In this document: in pieces, positions 32,450 through 44,437 of the stretch
How positions within the stretch are numbered: position 1 is the first letter of the stretch
Layout: the number at the start of each line of letters is the position of its first letter
From: Macrosoma leucophasiata
Taxonomy: Eukaryota; Arthropoda; Insecta; Lepidoptera; Hedylidae
Reading direction: 5' to 3'
Length of the DNA: 64,000 nt
NCBI GenBank assembly: GCA_036365455.1
Contig: JAWQUS010000001.1
Span: forward strand, 21,369,001-21,433,000
Program-made: the position numbers and the translations under genes
The notes under the pieces: generated by a model
Databases searched by the model: none
Told to the model about the DNA's origin: nothing
The model's input: the letters and a program-made list of their open reading frames with translations, nothing else

Positions 32450-32774
32450 ATACCATCAATATTCACTACTTATGTTTGTTCATGACAAATAAAAAATCTA
32501 TGGTAGGTACGTTCAAAAGATCTGAGGAACGTTCAAGGTGAAGGGTACGGTTGTTGTCTTGATGTCTGGTCATGCGTTACGCCATCCTGTTGCGGTCTAC
32601 GGAAAGTCGGAGGACCACGTTCGTGGCGGTTACCCTGCTTATTACACGCTCTATTTGATTTTTGGGAAACACTGTTTCTTTTGAGGTATGTAAAGCTGTT
32701 TTTATGATTATGCCAAATGGTGCTGCTCCATTCGAGGTTAGATGTGTATATCAGGTTCGTGCTATTTTAATTAT

Positions 32775-32905
32775 AGGTACACTTTGGCCGCAAGACGTCC
32801 ACTGCTGAACAAAGCATTCCCCAAAGACTCCCGAACAGGGTTGTGCATTAGGGGAGAATGCCTTAGCTATAATCGCAACGCTTGGCAGGCGGATGCAACG
32901 ATTGT
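32775..32905 (-). mobile_element. RTE-like LINE tail, degenerate
   Basis: GGCCGCAAGACGTCCACTGC and TGAACAAAGCATTCCCC on the plus strand are the reverse of the R family 3' end. A second scrap follows (ATAATCGCAACGCTTGGCAG). Confidence 0.6.
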
Positions 32906-32988
32906 AGGAAGATTATTCGGTTCTAATCAATGTGAACCCACATAGTTGGCACTTTCTTAATTTTAGCATAAAAATATACTTACTGAAT

Positions 32989-33066
32989 GAAAGCATATAA
33001 CTAGACTAGATATATTACTGATATTAGTAGCTAATAATAATATATCTAGTCTAGTTATATGCTTTC
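32989..33066. repeat. Perfect hairpin, 29-bp arms
   Basis: 32989-33017 and 33038-33066 are exact inverted repeats across a 20-base loop. The arms begin GAAAGCATATAACTAGACTA. No element family was recognised around it. Because arm identity is perfect, it is recent or maintained. Confidence 0.93.
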
Positions 33067-33069
33067 TCT

Positions 33070-35480
33070 GGGTATAGTACCGCGCATATTCTTGAAGCAA
33101 CACATTCAACACCATAATCTGATCAGATAACAGATCTAATCCATAATTCGCGCGTGATTCACATAACAGACTATAATGCAGTAATTGCGTGCCACACTTC
33201 GCGGTTTCGTGACCACTGTGATCAGCCATTGTAATGTTCCGGGTACGATTCTCCCACGACCCGGTCTGATCTAGTTAGTTACACGCTTTAAGATTTAGGG
33301 CTGTTTAAATAATTGTACTCATGACTTCGTATTGCCTGAGAATGAAATAATGTGTCAAAGGTTTGGTAGATACGGACTATTTGTATGGGAAAATGAAATT
33401 GTGGTTTTTACTATTTCTCTTCAATTTCTTCATATATTATTTCCTTACCTTTTAAACCTTCTCTGGACTTCCAAAAATTATTCAAAACCCAAATTAGCCA
33501 AATCGGTCCAGCCGTTCTCGAGTTTTAGCGAGACTAACGAACAGCAATTGATTTTTATATATACTTATATTATACATACAAATTATTACTCACTAAGTAA
33601 CTACTTGGTGACCATGCTATGTACCTACTAGTTTAGAGTTTTCTCACGTTTTAACAATGCTATTTATAAAAAAAAGACTATTATTAGACTATGATATCTT
33701 ATCTACTTATTTTGAACAAGATTTATTCGAAAACACAATGTTGGATTTTATTCGCAAAAGCCTGTAAAATTTTGGTGATTATGTTTAATAAAATACATGA
33801 TCACTTAAAATTGAACATAATAACCTTAAATCACCATATTCACTGTCAATGATTCTCTTCGTTCATGCGATCATGCAAATAATATAATCCGATAGCGCCG
33901 AGCTGCGTCTGCGCATCTCATTTTGGTCAATTAGCTCCCATCGCATGCGCACTGATTGAATATCTACCGGGTTAACCCTATAATATTCGCTCTTTTCATA
34001 TTATTATATACAATTCACCTCTACCGTCTACGTCTACCCATCCCATTCTCACAGCGAAATAAATACACAAAATTATATGGGTATGCAGAATAGAATATAG
34101 AAGCCATTACAGTACCTACGTGTTACGCATCGCAAATCGGGTTTTGTTATACCGCTCCAAAATATATCTCCCTGTATTTGGTTTTATATTTATTTTCTAA
34201 CAGAAATGGAAATTGAATCGCTTCGCGGTGACTCGCGTAGGGGCCAATTAAATATATTGATAGCAATAAATCCCTATTTGGCATCGAGTGTCATCGGGCA
34301 TTCCGAACGACACCTCTTATGGCGAAAAGCATGTCGAGCGTGACATGAATTCTTATTGTCAATTTTGAGATTTACGGTTTCTGTATGGTAATACGTTATA
34401 TTGTGCTCGATTGGATAGAGATTCTTAATTACCGAATAAGCCGGCACTATATTAATTCATTATCAATTCAGTATTGTTTGCAGATAACTATAAATCAGTA
34501 AGCACCCGGAAAAGTGCAAGGGTGTCATTATAAAAGAATAAGAGTGACAGGTCAATAAGACTGTGTAATTGGCGTATAAATTAAACGCGAATTATATTGG
34601 ATAACTTCATTCCGATGGCTAATGAAGATAGTATATTTTTTGTTATTAATTCTTGGGGTCATTTTTATGAGGTGTTGGCAATTTTTGAGGAAGGTTGTTA
34701 TGACACGTAATAATTTCTTTATCTTTACGATCACAAGGATGCTTTCAAATGGACGGCTATATTGGTGCTCGGTGCGCGTCAAAGAAAGTCATTCATGTCG
34801 TCCGTGGCCCGTGATCGACCCACGCGGATCGGATGTCGTTTAACCTATTCTGGATGCGCACACGCATTTGGAGAATAAAACTAAACATTATGAAACCAAA
34901 ACCTTATGAAAGTAAAGTAAAACTATATTTTTACATTCATATTAATAACAAACAAAGTGATGGAGAATATTCCAAAAATGAATAAATAACGAAATCCACC
35001 TATCATATGTAAGTAGCCTATATGTAAGTAGTTGATATTATTGATAAAAAACAATAATAAAAATGTATTATTCACGGTCGAATCGACCTTTGGGCGATTA
35101 CTACTTCGTATGATTACTAGTGTCCACCCACGGTTTCGCACGCGCAAAATAATTTGCAACCATATCTTCATACCAGATCTCTTCTAAATAGCTTCTCGTC
35201 GTATTAAATACGAACAAACGAAAATTATTGATCAATTTTCTAATATTGAAATTTATTATTAATCCATCGCTGATAATTGAATACATTTGATAACAAATCA
35301 TATAGTTAACATGGACATTCGTTTAATTATCTATTTTATACCTTACGTGTTCTGTTAATTGGGAATTTTTATAAAAATGTTATACACGACTGATTGACCA
35401 GTCAGTTTCTGATAATGATCTACAATTTTTATGTAGAATTAATTTAACGACGGCGCCACTTATATGTAATAGGGTCGTCT
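33070..35480. other. Repeat-poor unique DNA
   Basis: Apart from a scrap of repeat Q at about 33497-33560 nothing repetitive was recognised. CG-containing blocks at 33888-33965 (with CGCATGCGCA) and 34200-34350 stand out from the AT-rich surroundings. No coding exon was recognised. Confidence 0.45.
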
Positions 35481-35520
35481 TTTACCATAGAGCAATACGG
35501 GCCACCGGCCGGACATACAG

Positions 35521-35749
35521 AATGACTACAGCCTATAGACACCCACACAAAGACCAAAGTCAAAATGCAAATGCGTTACCACTCCTGAGGCCTAAGGTGT
35601 TATGCCTCTGTGCCGGAAATTACAGGGCCGTACATTACCACTTGACCGGAACACGATAGTGCTGAACACTACCATTTAGCGGCAAGCATATTAGGTAATG
35701 CGGTGGTGCCTACGCTCGCGAGCTTTGTCACCGGAGCTCTACCACCAGT
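35521..35749 (-). mobile_element. S-A SINE-like element, lacking its tail
   Basis: ATGACTACAGCCTATAGACA to CTCTACCACCAGT. The 3' terminal 60 bases are replaced by a scrap of the GGGCCACCGGCC repeat. It carries the variant ACCACTTGACCGG. Confidence 0.88.
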
Positions 35750-35776
35750 AAGAAAAAGACTACCGCTTATTTCGAG

Positions 35777-35859
35777 TGCCTCTGTGCCGGGAATTACAGG
35801 GCCGTACATTACCACTTGACCGGAACACGATAGTGCTGAACACTACCATTTAGCGGCAA
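35777..35859 (-). mobile_element. Second, partial S-A copy sharing a private variant
   Basis: TGCCTCTGTGCCGG to CATTTAGCGGCAA repeats part of the copy 28 bases upstream, including the same C-to-T variant ACCACTTGACCGG. A local duplication is therefore likelier than a new insertion. Confidence 0.8.
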
Positions 35860-37440
35860 AAATATATTACATACATTGTAATAGATTTTTTAATCTCCTC
35901 AATACTTTGTTCAAAGTAATTATTGTTGTTTATTTTTATTTAAACCTGTCATGTCTCGTAATAACGTTTTCGAATGACCGCCATGTCATCATCATTTATC
36001 GAGATGGAAATATCATTAATTCCCAATTAATTAATGCCCCCTGTACGCTGACGGTCTGATGGATAATTTTATTTTGCTGAATAGTGATTGAACAAATTTG
36101 AGTAATTATGTACTGTACGTCGTTTAAGTTCTGGCGATGTAAATATTCATCTTAATGCATACAATTAAAAGCAGCATAATAATGAGATGTTTTCTTTTGG
36201 AGACTCGGTTCTTGAAGATAGATTCGTTTTTGATTAAGTATTATATTTTTGGATAGTCTTTTGATCTCTAGGTGCTTTATTAAGCGTTATAAAGGAGGGG
36301 AAAGACTTCGGTATCTTAGTGGTAATGCGGCTTGAGTTATTATCTAGATTTTTTTTCTTTCCTGTTATACTCAATATTAATGAAAATACAATATTTGCGT
36401 ACGTTATTATTTTTTTATTAATTTGAGTTATTGGTCTCATTCGACCATCATCTTGGTTGAACTAAACATTTAATTTAAAGATAAATAATATATCAATTTA
36501 CACGTTTCCAACCATATAAAAAAATTAAAAAAATGATTAGACAGTGTTAAATAAAAAAAATGACACTTTTTATTTATTTATTTATTGCAATAATAATGAA
36601 GAACCAAAATGCACATCGTTTTAAAAGTAATCGAAAAAGACGATCAAGACAGAGGTATCATCAAATACCTTAATTGAATTCTCCTCAAAAGGAAATCAAT
36701 CCAGTGAACCAGAACCGAATATTTCAAACTATTCTCTAATTATACCGCGTTTCGAAATTCCTCATAAAATCACCCATACACATCCGAGTACTTCGGGCGC
36801 GTTGTAAAAACACACGCTGTTGCAACCTCGTGAGAATCCAACAGCGTGGGTGTAATGGTCGGTCGTGTCGAAACGCAACGATTCCGATTAAAATGCATAA
36901 TCGATGAATAATTTTTTGATGTGCCCCATCTCTAATTGCATCGATATATCGCTGTATTGACTCTTGGCTGGCGCCCGAATTCAATTAGAGCTAGTGTTGA
37001 CGCGTGACTGAACGGCCGATTATTTTGGTTCGCCGATCAAGCGTTGTGTAAATGCGTCTTGGTAAACAACCAGTTTGTATGTAAGACTCGTCCACTACGT
37101 TTGTTTAGATATGCTTTAATTGTTGAGATCGTCAAATTAAAGATAACTGGTGGCTCATCAACTCATCCGTTATCGCTATTATTATTTTGAATAGGGTCTT
37201 GTCCTTGTCTGCCATCTTGAAGTCAATATCTGCATCAGAATTTTAGAGAAGAAGTCCTAAGAGAGACAGTGACTCATGCGAAGAACACTGGAACTATAGT
37301 TTAATGGATTACAGATGGATCCTGGGTATTGCGTATGGGAGTGTCTCTCCGGATCTGCTGGACTGCCACTGCAAAACTTAAGAAAAGCTTGTAACTGCAA
37401 CAAAAATCTATACATAGTCATATTCGATTGAGAGTAGGCA
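35860..37440. other. Repeat-poor unique DNA
   Basis: Nothing recognised. The 82-codon minus frame at 36736-36984 shows no family. Confidence 0.45.
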
Positions 37441-38490
37441 CCACTAGCATCTAAATAAAAAGTGACTGTTCAATCATGAAACCTTAAACAGTACATTGTG
37501 GTTGAAAATCGAAGCGTTGGCGAAAACAGACACCATTCTCGGCCGTTCGAAGATAAGAATCGCCCGAAGAATAGCCACGATCGTGTCCCAAGATCGAAAC
37601 GCTATCAAAACAAGTCGGTCTCGAATAACCTTCGCGTTATCAAAGGTGCTGTGGGCGGAGGGGCCGGTGCCCACGCGGTTGCGACAGCCGCAAATTGCCG
37701 GTTCCACTGTACGAGTCTCTCGATGGGATTATGTGAGTGGTCACTGAACTTGCTGGCCACTGTCGAAACACTCCGAGCATGTGATCCTATTTTGGTCTTG
37801 AGCGTAATTGTTCATTGTCCTCTCTGAAGATGGACGATAAAGGTTTTATGTTAATGTATTTCGTAAATTATAAGTACTGTGATTATATATAGTGGACAAA
37901 TGATAGCTGCTTCGATTGCTTTCAGTTTGATTCCTCCGACTTCTTCTGACTTTCCGAGTGGTAAGAATATCGGCGAAATACCTGGAGTTGGCGAATGTGC
38001 TCGATGTATGGCAACTTGGTTTCTTGCTTTGGTTCCCAAATAACCTTGGTGTTATCAGGGCTTCAATGGATACAATGTTTGCCCACGCGGTTGCGACAGC
38101 CGGAAATTGCCGGTGCTACTGTAGGAGTCCTTCGATGGAATTATGTGAGTGGTCACTGAACTTGCTGGCCACTGTCGAAACACTCTGAGCATGTGATCCT
38201 ATTTTGGTCTTGAGCGTAATTGTTGATTGTCCTCTCTACAGATGGATGATAAAGGTTTTATGTTAATGGATTGCCTATAGCTTAAAACAAATTATGATTG
38301 GTTCGGTTTGACTTGGGGACGTGAATTTGATAGCCAATTTCTGATTAGAAATCTCAGCAGAAGAAGATATCAGCGGCATTTCCGGAGCTTGCGAATGAGC
38401 CCGACGTATGTCATATTGCTTCCTATGATTTCCAAATAACCTTCGCGTTATCAGGGCAACTGTGGATGCAATGCAAGTAGTCTCGACTTC
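37440..38490. repeat. Diverged tandem duplication, period about 412 bp
   Basis: 37630-37862 and 38042-38279 align over about 230 bases. They share GCCCACGCGGTTGCGACAGC, TTATGTGAGTGGTCACTGAA, CATGTGATCCTATTTTGGTC and GATAAAGGTTTTATGTTAAT. A third partial unit at 38370-38490 repeats the CCAAATAACCTTCGCGTTAT and GTTATCAGGGC blocks seen at 38037-38060. Frames up to 109 codons occur, but stops and frame changes differ between units and I recognise no protein. It is an old tandem array or a decayed duplicated exon. Confidence 0.8.
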
Positions 38491-40485
38491 AATTTTATAG
38501 ATGTGATGCAATTAAAAAAAATATTGCACGTTATTGAGGATTGTTAAGGCTTAAAAGAAATACTACATTGTTTTATAAAGCTATATGTAAGATTTTTACT
38601 ATCGATATAAGCTTTTTGCGTGTCTGTCAACCACTGGAATAGTAAACGTCGTGTCGAACATAACAACCGCATCCCACGCCCCGTTTGATATATACGCTTT
38701 TAAAATTCGTATTTCAAATAACGAACTTTGGAACTGTTTTTTGTGTCGACAAGGCTGTACTAATTTATTGCGTTTTTTGTTTTCAGGTGAGTCACCGAGG
38801 ACATTTTTAATTCGAGTATCTTGCTTATTTGGTATGTGATTTATGGTCAATTATAATGCGCAATTTAGTTTAACGCGGAATTATTTAAATGTAAGCTACT
38901 TAATTGTCTCGCAAAAAAAACTCGATTACTTTGAGCACAGATTATGCACCGACGGTTTAGCATTTTAAAAATAAATGCTCTGTTTTGTATCAAACATTTT
39001 TCCTTGCGTCTGAGGCAGGGAAAAAAGTAAGAACTGGTGTTAACGATGATTCCTTTTTTAGCATACTAACTGTTACTGGACATTATGTAGCAATACTAGC
39101 AATCTAATAACTTCAGCGTTTATACTGATACCATTATCGTGAGATCGAATAATTGAACTATTGAAGTGTAATCCATCGATTGATATAAATCGCTGCATCA
39201 GATGCCTCCGTAATGGCGCCATTAGGCCGATACAAAAGTCGATGTTAATCGATTACTCGTACGCGAAGAGAATCGCTTCCGATCTGTCGCATCACATCGC
39301 GCGACGATACCTGACACATGCGAGATGCGTCACTTTCCTTTTTTTACTATTAAGCTATGACTCGAGTGATTGACATAGCGACATATTTCTCTCCAATGTT
39401 AGAGATATTAATCGGGATGGAAATAGAAAAATAATTAGGTGGACAGGAGACTAAGCAAGAAGTAAATTTACGTACATGATCTCAGAGTTCTTGTTTCAAT
39501 ATATCTAAACGTTTATTTCATTTTATATTTATTTTCGAATCGGACTATCGATTCATCGTTTGGGTGAAATTCCCCTAGGCGACGTCAGAACCCCGACGGA
39601 GAGAGCATTTGTGGCAATTTCTTGATTTAAAGCACCAGGGGCTTAACAAAATCAAGAAATGTCATCATACTATATTCCTACAATAAGTCACGTCCCTTGC
39701 GATGGCTTAGAAAATAAAAAAAATATTGATAAGTTTTTGTACTAAGTATTTTCATTGAATTTTACCTAAATCTTTCTGTGGGATAGATGCATTGATCAGG
39801 TCACAGAGAAATATCAGGCCATAATAACACTGATCGCTCTCATCGCGGTGTTTCGCTTAGGTACACCGCCGGTCGCTTTTCCACTCAGCCAACACCATTA
39901 GTTCGTTGACATCGCGTTTATCGTCAAGAATTCCACATCCACTCCCGTTTCCAGGTTAATGAGCCATAAATCCATTTCATATTATTGGGTGTCCACGACT
40001 CGAATGAGTGCCCTGAGCGTTGACCGCTCGGCATCTCATTCATCTGAAGGTTAGAGCGAGAAATAACGCCGTCTCTACGATTTCCGTTGTTCTAAATTTA
40101 CCACATCATAGAATCCAGACGATCAGATCTAATTTTCGTTGGATTTGAAACTCTGCAACCACGTTGTTAAAGCTCGAATTTAATTGTACGTCGTTATAAT
40201 GATTACGCCGAGGTCACAATGTGCGATGTAATCCCAGATCGCCGTGATTCACGTCCATTGTCAGACTCACTACAGACATCGGGAATTTTTGAAATTTTGC
40301 CAATGTGTAAGCGATTTTCGTGGCAGTGACCCACATTGGTGCAGGTCAGGGGCGGGGGTTATAATAGTGCGATGACGCGGTCAACGGCATCAAAATCCGA
40401 GATAAGAATGATTTAGGGTATTTCATTGGCGCGTGAGCGGCATAACAGTTTTACAGCTTACAGCCGGAAAATACGTTCACAGTTT
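38491..40485. other. Repeat-poor unique DNA
   Basis: No gene, RNA or element was recognised. Relatively GC-rich stretches at 39160-39360 and 40000-40460. Confidence 0.45.
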
Positions 40486-40609
40486 TTTATGTAGATAATG
40501 GTGGTGGAAAACATGCGTGTTGTTCACAGATGGCAAGCGACGACTGTCACCTACAGACAGACATTTATAAAAAAACCAGGAGTAAAATGCAGATTCGATT
40601 TACTTAATG
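40486..40609 (-). mobile_element. S-B SINE-like element, 3' fragment with folded 5' end
   Basis: GGTGGAAAACATGCGTG, GGCAAGCGACGACTGTC, CTACAGACAGACATTTATAA, ACCAGGAGTAAAATGCAGAT. The copy's 5' part continues to 40609 and is followed by its own inverted copy. Confidence 0.7.
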
Positions 40610-40641
40610 ACGCATTAAGTAAATCGAATCTGCATTTTACT
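40581..40641. repeat. Perfect hairpin, 29-bp arms, 3-base loop
   Basis: AGTAAAATGCAGATTCGATT... at 40581-40609 pairs exactly with 40613-40641. The left arm is the 5' end of the S-B fragment, so the foldback starts at the truncation point of a retroelement. Confidence 0.94.
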
Positions 40642-42665
40642 TTGTTCTTCTTCTTTTTCACTGGCATGTTGTGCGAATTGTACCCATTTTGACGGGCGAT
40701 CGTATGAAAACACCGTTTAAGGCACATTATAACACAAGCCTAAAAAGAAAAACATTTCGCGCCGCACTACGTAGAAATCAGCCGATATGGTCACATCGCT
40801 TGCCACATGCCATTAGCACATCACAATTGTGTAACTCTTCGAAACACCGAAAACAAAAAGTCGTTGTTTACTTTGCATTTGTTTCGGAAACTGTGTCGAT
40901 GTTGCCAATGCTATCGTCCCTCGCACTCGTCTCGCAAGAGCAGAGATAGGATTGCAATCCCGTAATTGATAATATTTTCTCAATTGCCGTGATCATGTAA
41001 AAAAAAGTACAAAGTTCAGTTAATGCATGAATATGTAATTTAAAATATAATTTACGATTATAACGTTCGCCGACTCAAAGCTCCAATTTTTCGTCATTTC
41101 ATCAAGATTAGATCATTCCAAACGCACTTTTATTTTTTTCTATTTATCACTGAGACAAATCATGAATAAACCCCGAAATTGAGGGACATTTGGATGCCTC
41201 TTCAACGACATTGGCGATCCTAAGAGAGGAGGAAAGGTTGAAGTGATTACTCTCCCCGATCTTTGTGTAGACCGTGCTCATGGTCGGATATGTACCTTAC
41301 CTTAAGATAAAAATTTCATCATCTATTCCAATTGCATATTACGTGCATTTAATATGTAAGCTTTTGTTTAAATGTAGCTGAAATAAGAATTTGAGATATT
41401 TTGTGCTCATGGCAGCGCTGTACATAAAGGCGAGCTTATGCGCGGGCGCATCGTTATCGCTATATCCATTTCCGTCGATATCATTCGCCCCCGACTCCCG
41501 GCGCGTCAACCTCCGCTGATTTATTGCCGCTCATTATCTGTCGCCATTAGATAAACGCGGCTATCGCGATCTGGCCTGATCTCGATTGTAAGGATAGGCC
41601 TAATTAAGGCTACATAGGTAGTAGTAGGTGCTGGCTCAAGCTGGGCTGTTGCAGGAATTGGTTCTCTGTTTGTGTCCATTCTGTTGTCAGTTGTGACGGG
41701 TTTAAGGCAGCTTCTCTTCTAATTTTCTTTTTTTTTCTCACAATTAGGAACTACGACCACACTGACTCACACTGTCAACAGTGTAACGAGAAAGAAAACT
41801 TGTATGTAAAACAGCAAAACGGTTTTCAGAACTGGTCATGTATCCCTCCGCTAAAGCTACTCCGTGGCGAATCGCCAGCAAAACACAATCTTCTATTTTA
41901 TTTACGGGGACATTGAAAGATAATCTCCAACAGATAAACCATCGCCAGGTTATGATTGAGATGGTGAAAGTAGCCGTGTCGTCTAGGCTCTGTGAAATTA
42001 GGATTAAGTAATTGGGGACGTGCGAACTGACAGGACAATCGGTCGTTCGTAATTCAAATCGCCTTTTGTCTATTGGAAAGTAATGATAGGATACGATGTA
42101 CAGATATTGTGGGTGGCTGCGATTTACTATCTTGTCGCTTTAGATTTGAGCATCCGTGTTGTTTGGTTGGTATTCTCAGGTGCGATTCAGATCTTCCGAT
42201 GCGGTTGCGACAGGGATGATCTGACGGCCAAATACAGAAAAGTCACTTATATATATAATATCTAAGTGGGACTTAAAAGTTTTTTGTCTCTATAAAATAC
42301 GTGCAACCAACAGATATACTCGTACAAGCTATCTCTGTCGGTTTAATTAGACACATATAATAAACAGTCCTTACCCCGTCTAATTTCATCATTCTAACGT
42401 AGACAGAATTCTTTTGTTTCGTAATTTAATTAAATATATTATGTTCTAACAAAGTACATTCAATAATACACGTCCGTGAAAAAAACAATGGTGCGCGAGT
42501 GTGTGAGAAGTGTGCGCACGCGCATCGCACTTGCGACCTTGCGCTCTTTCGTACGCGGCCTTTGCTGGAGAAAATCTACCGTTAATGGCTTGATATTTGT
42601 TGATTTCAAAGGAAATGTTAATAATACAAAAAATAATTTCTAGACAGAGTGCGCAACTACGCATG
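40642..42665. other. Repeat-poor unique DNA
   Basis: It contains the GATA-rich stretch listed separately, a partial M3-like scrap at 42224-42310, and a CG-rich block with TGCGCACGCGCATCGC at about 42513. No coding exon was recognised. Confidence 0.45.
41430..41600. promoter_or_regulatory. Candidate GATA-rich regulatory block
   Basis: Within 170 bases there are at least eight GATA or TATC core strings, among them GTTATCGC, CGATATC, ATTATCTG, TAGATAAA, CTATCGCG and AGGATAGG. They lie in a CG-containing block inside repeat-poor DNA. Clustered GATA sites are a common feature of insect enhancers, but there is no gene in view to attach it to. Confidence 0.25.
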
Positions 42666-42843
42666 TTTTACTGGTGGTAGTACTCCAGGGTCCTGCAATT
42701 TGTAGTTCCGACAATTTAAAGTATCGTAAAAGGTAAGAGTGATAACTAACATAATTGGGAAAATAATTATAAGTATAATAGTGATAGCGATAATAGTGTA
42801 AACTAAAACTATGTAATAGCATATTTTTATTAAATCGTTACTA

Positions 42844-43085
42844 TTTTTTTTTTTTTTTTATGTTTTGGAAGTGGCAAACAAGCATACAGTTCACATTGAT
42901 GTTAAGTGATGACTGCAGCCTATAGACACCCACACAAAGACCAAGGTCAAAATGTAGATGCGTTGCCACTCCTGAGGCCTAAGGTGTTATGCCTCTGTGC
43001 CGGAAATTACAGGGCCGTACATTACCACCTGACCGGAACACGATAGTGCTGAACACTACCATTTAGCGGCAAGTATATTAGGTAA
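42844..43085 (-). mobile_element. S-A SINE-like element, 5'-truncated
   Basis: A 16-base T run, GGAAGTGGCAAACAAGCATA, all S-A markers to GCGGCAAGTATATTAGGTAA, then stops. A minor S 5' scrap (ACTGGTGGTAG) lies upstream at about 42670. Confidence 0.9.
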
Positions 43086-43232
43086 TTGATATTTTGCTAC
43101 GACTCAATTTAAAAAAAAAGGCTAACAACATAAGAGGAGAATGTCTTGTCTGCGACATTAATTAGAAGACACGTATCTGAAATATTGAAGAAGCCGTCGC
43201 AGCACGAGTATGTAGGTAGCCTATTCAACAAC

Positions 43233-43262
43233 GCCGCCGACCGACCGACCGACCGACCGACT
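43233..43262. repeat. CGAC microsatellite
   Basis: About six uninterrupted CGAC units. Confidence 0.85.
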
Positions 43263-43365
43263 GCGTTTTTGCTGACTCCGTGTACGTGAGCCCTCTTGTT
43301 GGGTATTATGGAGTCTGGGGTGTGTAGGGTTGACACAAAAAAGTAATAATTAAACATTTCTTATA

Positions 43366-43634
43366 TCATGAAATGGTGTATGCTTATTGCATACAGTTCA
43401 GATTGATGGGAAGTAAAACTGTAGCCTACAAACGTCTACATAAAAACCAGACATTGAAATATAAATGTATGGCCCTGTAATAAGTATCACACAGCCGTTA
43501 CCACTAAGGTCTCCGGGTTGGCGACACATCTACATTTTGAGCTTTGGTTATTGTGTAAATGTCTATAGGCTGCAGTCGTCACTTAACATCCATGTGAACT
43601 GCATGCTTGTTGATCACCACCATTACATAAAAAA
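43366..43634. mobile_element. Two S-B copies head to head
   Basis: 43366-43462 is a minus-strand 3' fragment (CATACAGTTCAGATTGATGG, GTCTACATAAAAACCAGACA). 43463-43634 is a plus-strand 5'-truncated copy (ATGTATGGCCCTGTAATAAG to CACCACCATTACATAAAAAA). They meet at their broken 5' ends and can fold on each other. Confidence 0.8.
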
Positions 43635-43639
43635 GAAAC

Positions 43640-44103
43640 AACTTCAACTTTACCTATCTCACTATGTTTATTTGTAATTCAAAGCCGGCCAAAAGTATAC
43701 CTCATTGTTCAAAATAAATACAATCATAATTTTAATATTATTAATCGATAGCAGATTCCCAGGGCAACCCTAGCATGGGTCACTCGATTCCGTGATTATC
43801 CGCGAGGCTATCGGCCGAGAACTGAATAGAAAGCGCCCGCTGAATATGGCCAATAAGGCTAATCAAGCACGGGGAATTTCATACATGTGTAAATCTCACT
43901 ATGCCATCCATGTAGCCGACGGTAACGAGCTGTCGACGCACTAGATGGCGTTGACATCGTCCGTCATCTTTAATTTTGAATTTTAACGCGTCTTAGTTCT
44001 CGCGTCCGCCCAATTCTCTTTTGTTTGTTAATTTAAACACATATTTTTGTAATGTGTTTCAATGAAAAAGTAGGAATCGGCGTAAAAGTACCTATGAAGA
44101 GAA
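43640..44103. other. No gene recognised
   Basis: Unique DNA. Confidence 0.45.
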
Positions 44104-44225
44104 TGTCGAATGTAGAAGCACGGGAGGTGTGTCAGAACCTGGATATCTAGCGCTCCACACTCTCTGCCTACGCCTATGTCCTCACGCCAAGTCCCTATGG
44201 ACTTGGCGTGAGGACATACTTTACG
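44104..44225 (+). mobile_element. LINE C 3' fragment with internal foldback
   Basis: AGAATGTCGAATGTAGAAGC, ACGGGAGGTGTGTCAGAACC, CTCCACACTCTCTGCCTAC, then the tail ATGGACTTGGCGTGAGGACA. Just before the tail its inverse has been inserted: 44175-44194 and 44199-44218 are a perfect 20-bp inverted repeat with loop CTAT. Confidence 0.88.
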
Positions 44226-44437
44226 TTGTCGTTAACGTAACGAAGAAAACAAGCAGGCATTCGACTACTATTGAATATTGCCGCCTAAACAAAAATCAAA
44301 GGTTCCCTTGACGATGTACTGGCACTCTTCAATTCTATGATATTTCAACTCAAATTTACCAATACGAAGCCGAACATCACTATCTAATAAAACTGAAGCA
44401 AGCGAGTGCTAAATACCATTTAGTGTTATATTACATT

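Noticed and set aside
36736..36984. 82-codon minus frame (MNSGASQESIQRYIDAI...)
   Set aside because: No recognised domain, no second copy and no splice or start context that supports it.
43233..43262. GACC/CGAC microsatellite as a functional signal
   Set aside because: A simple repeat with no context suggesting function.
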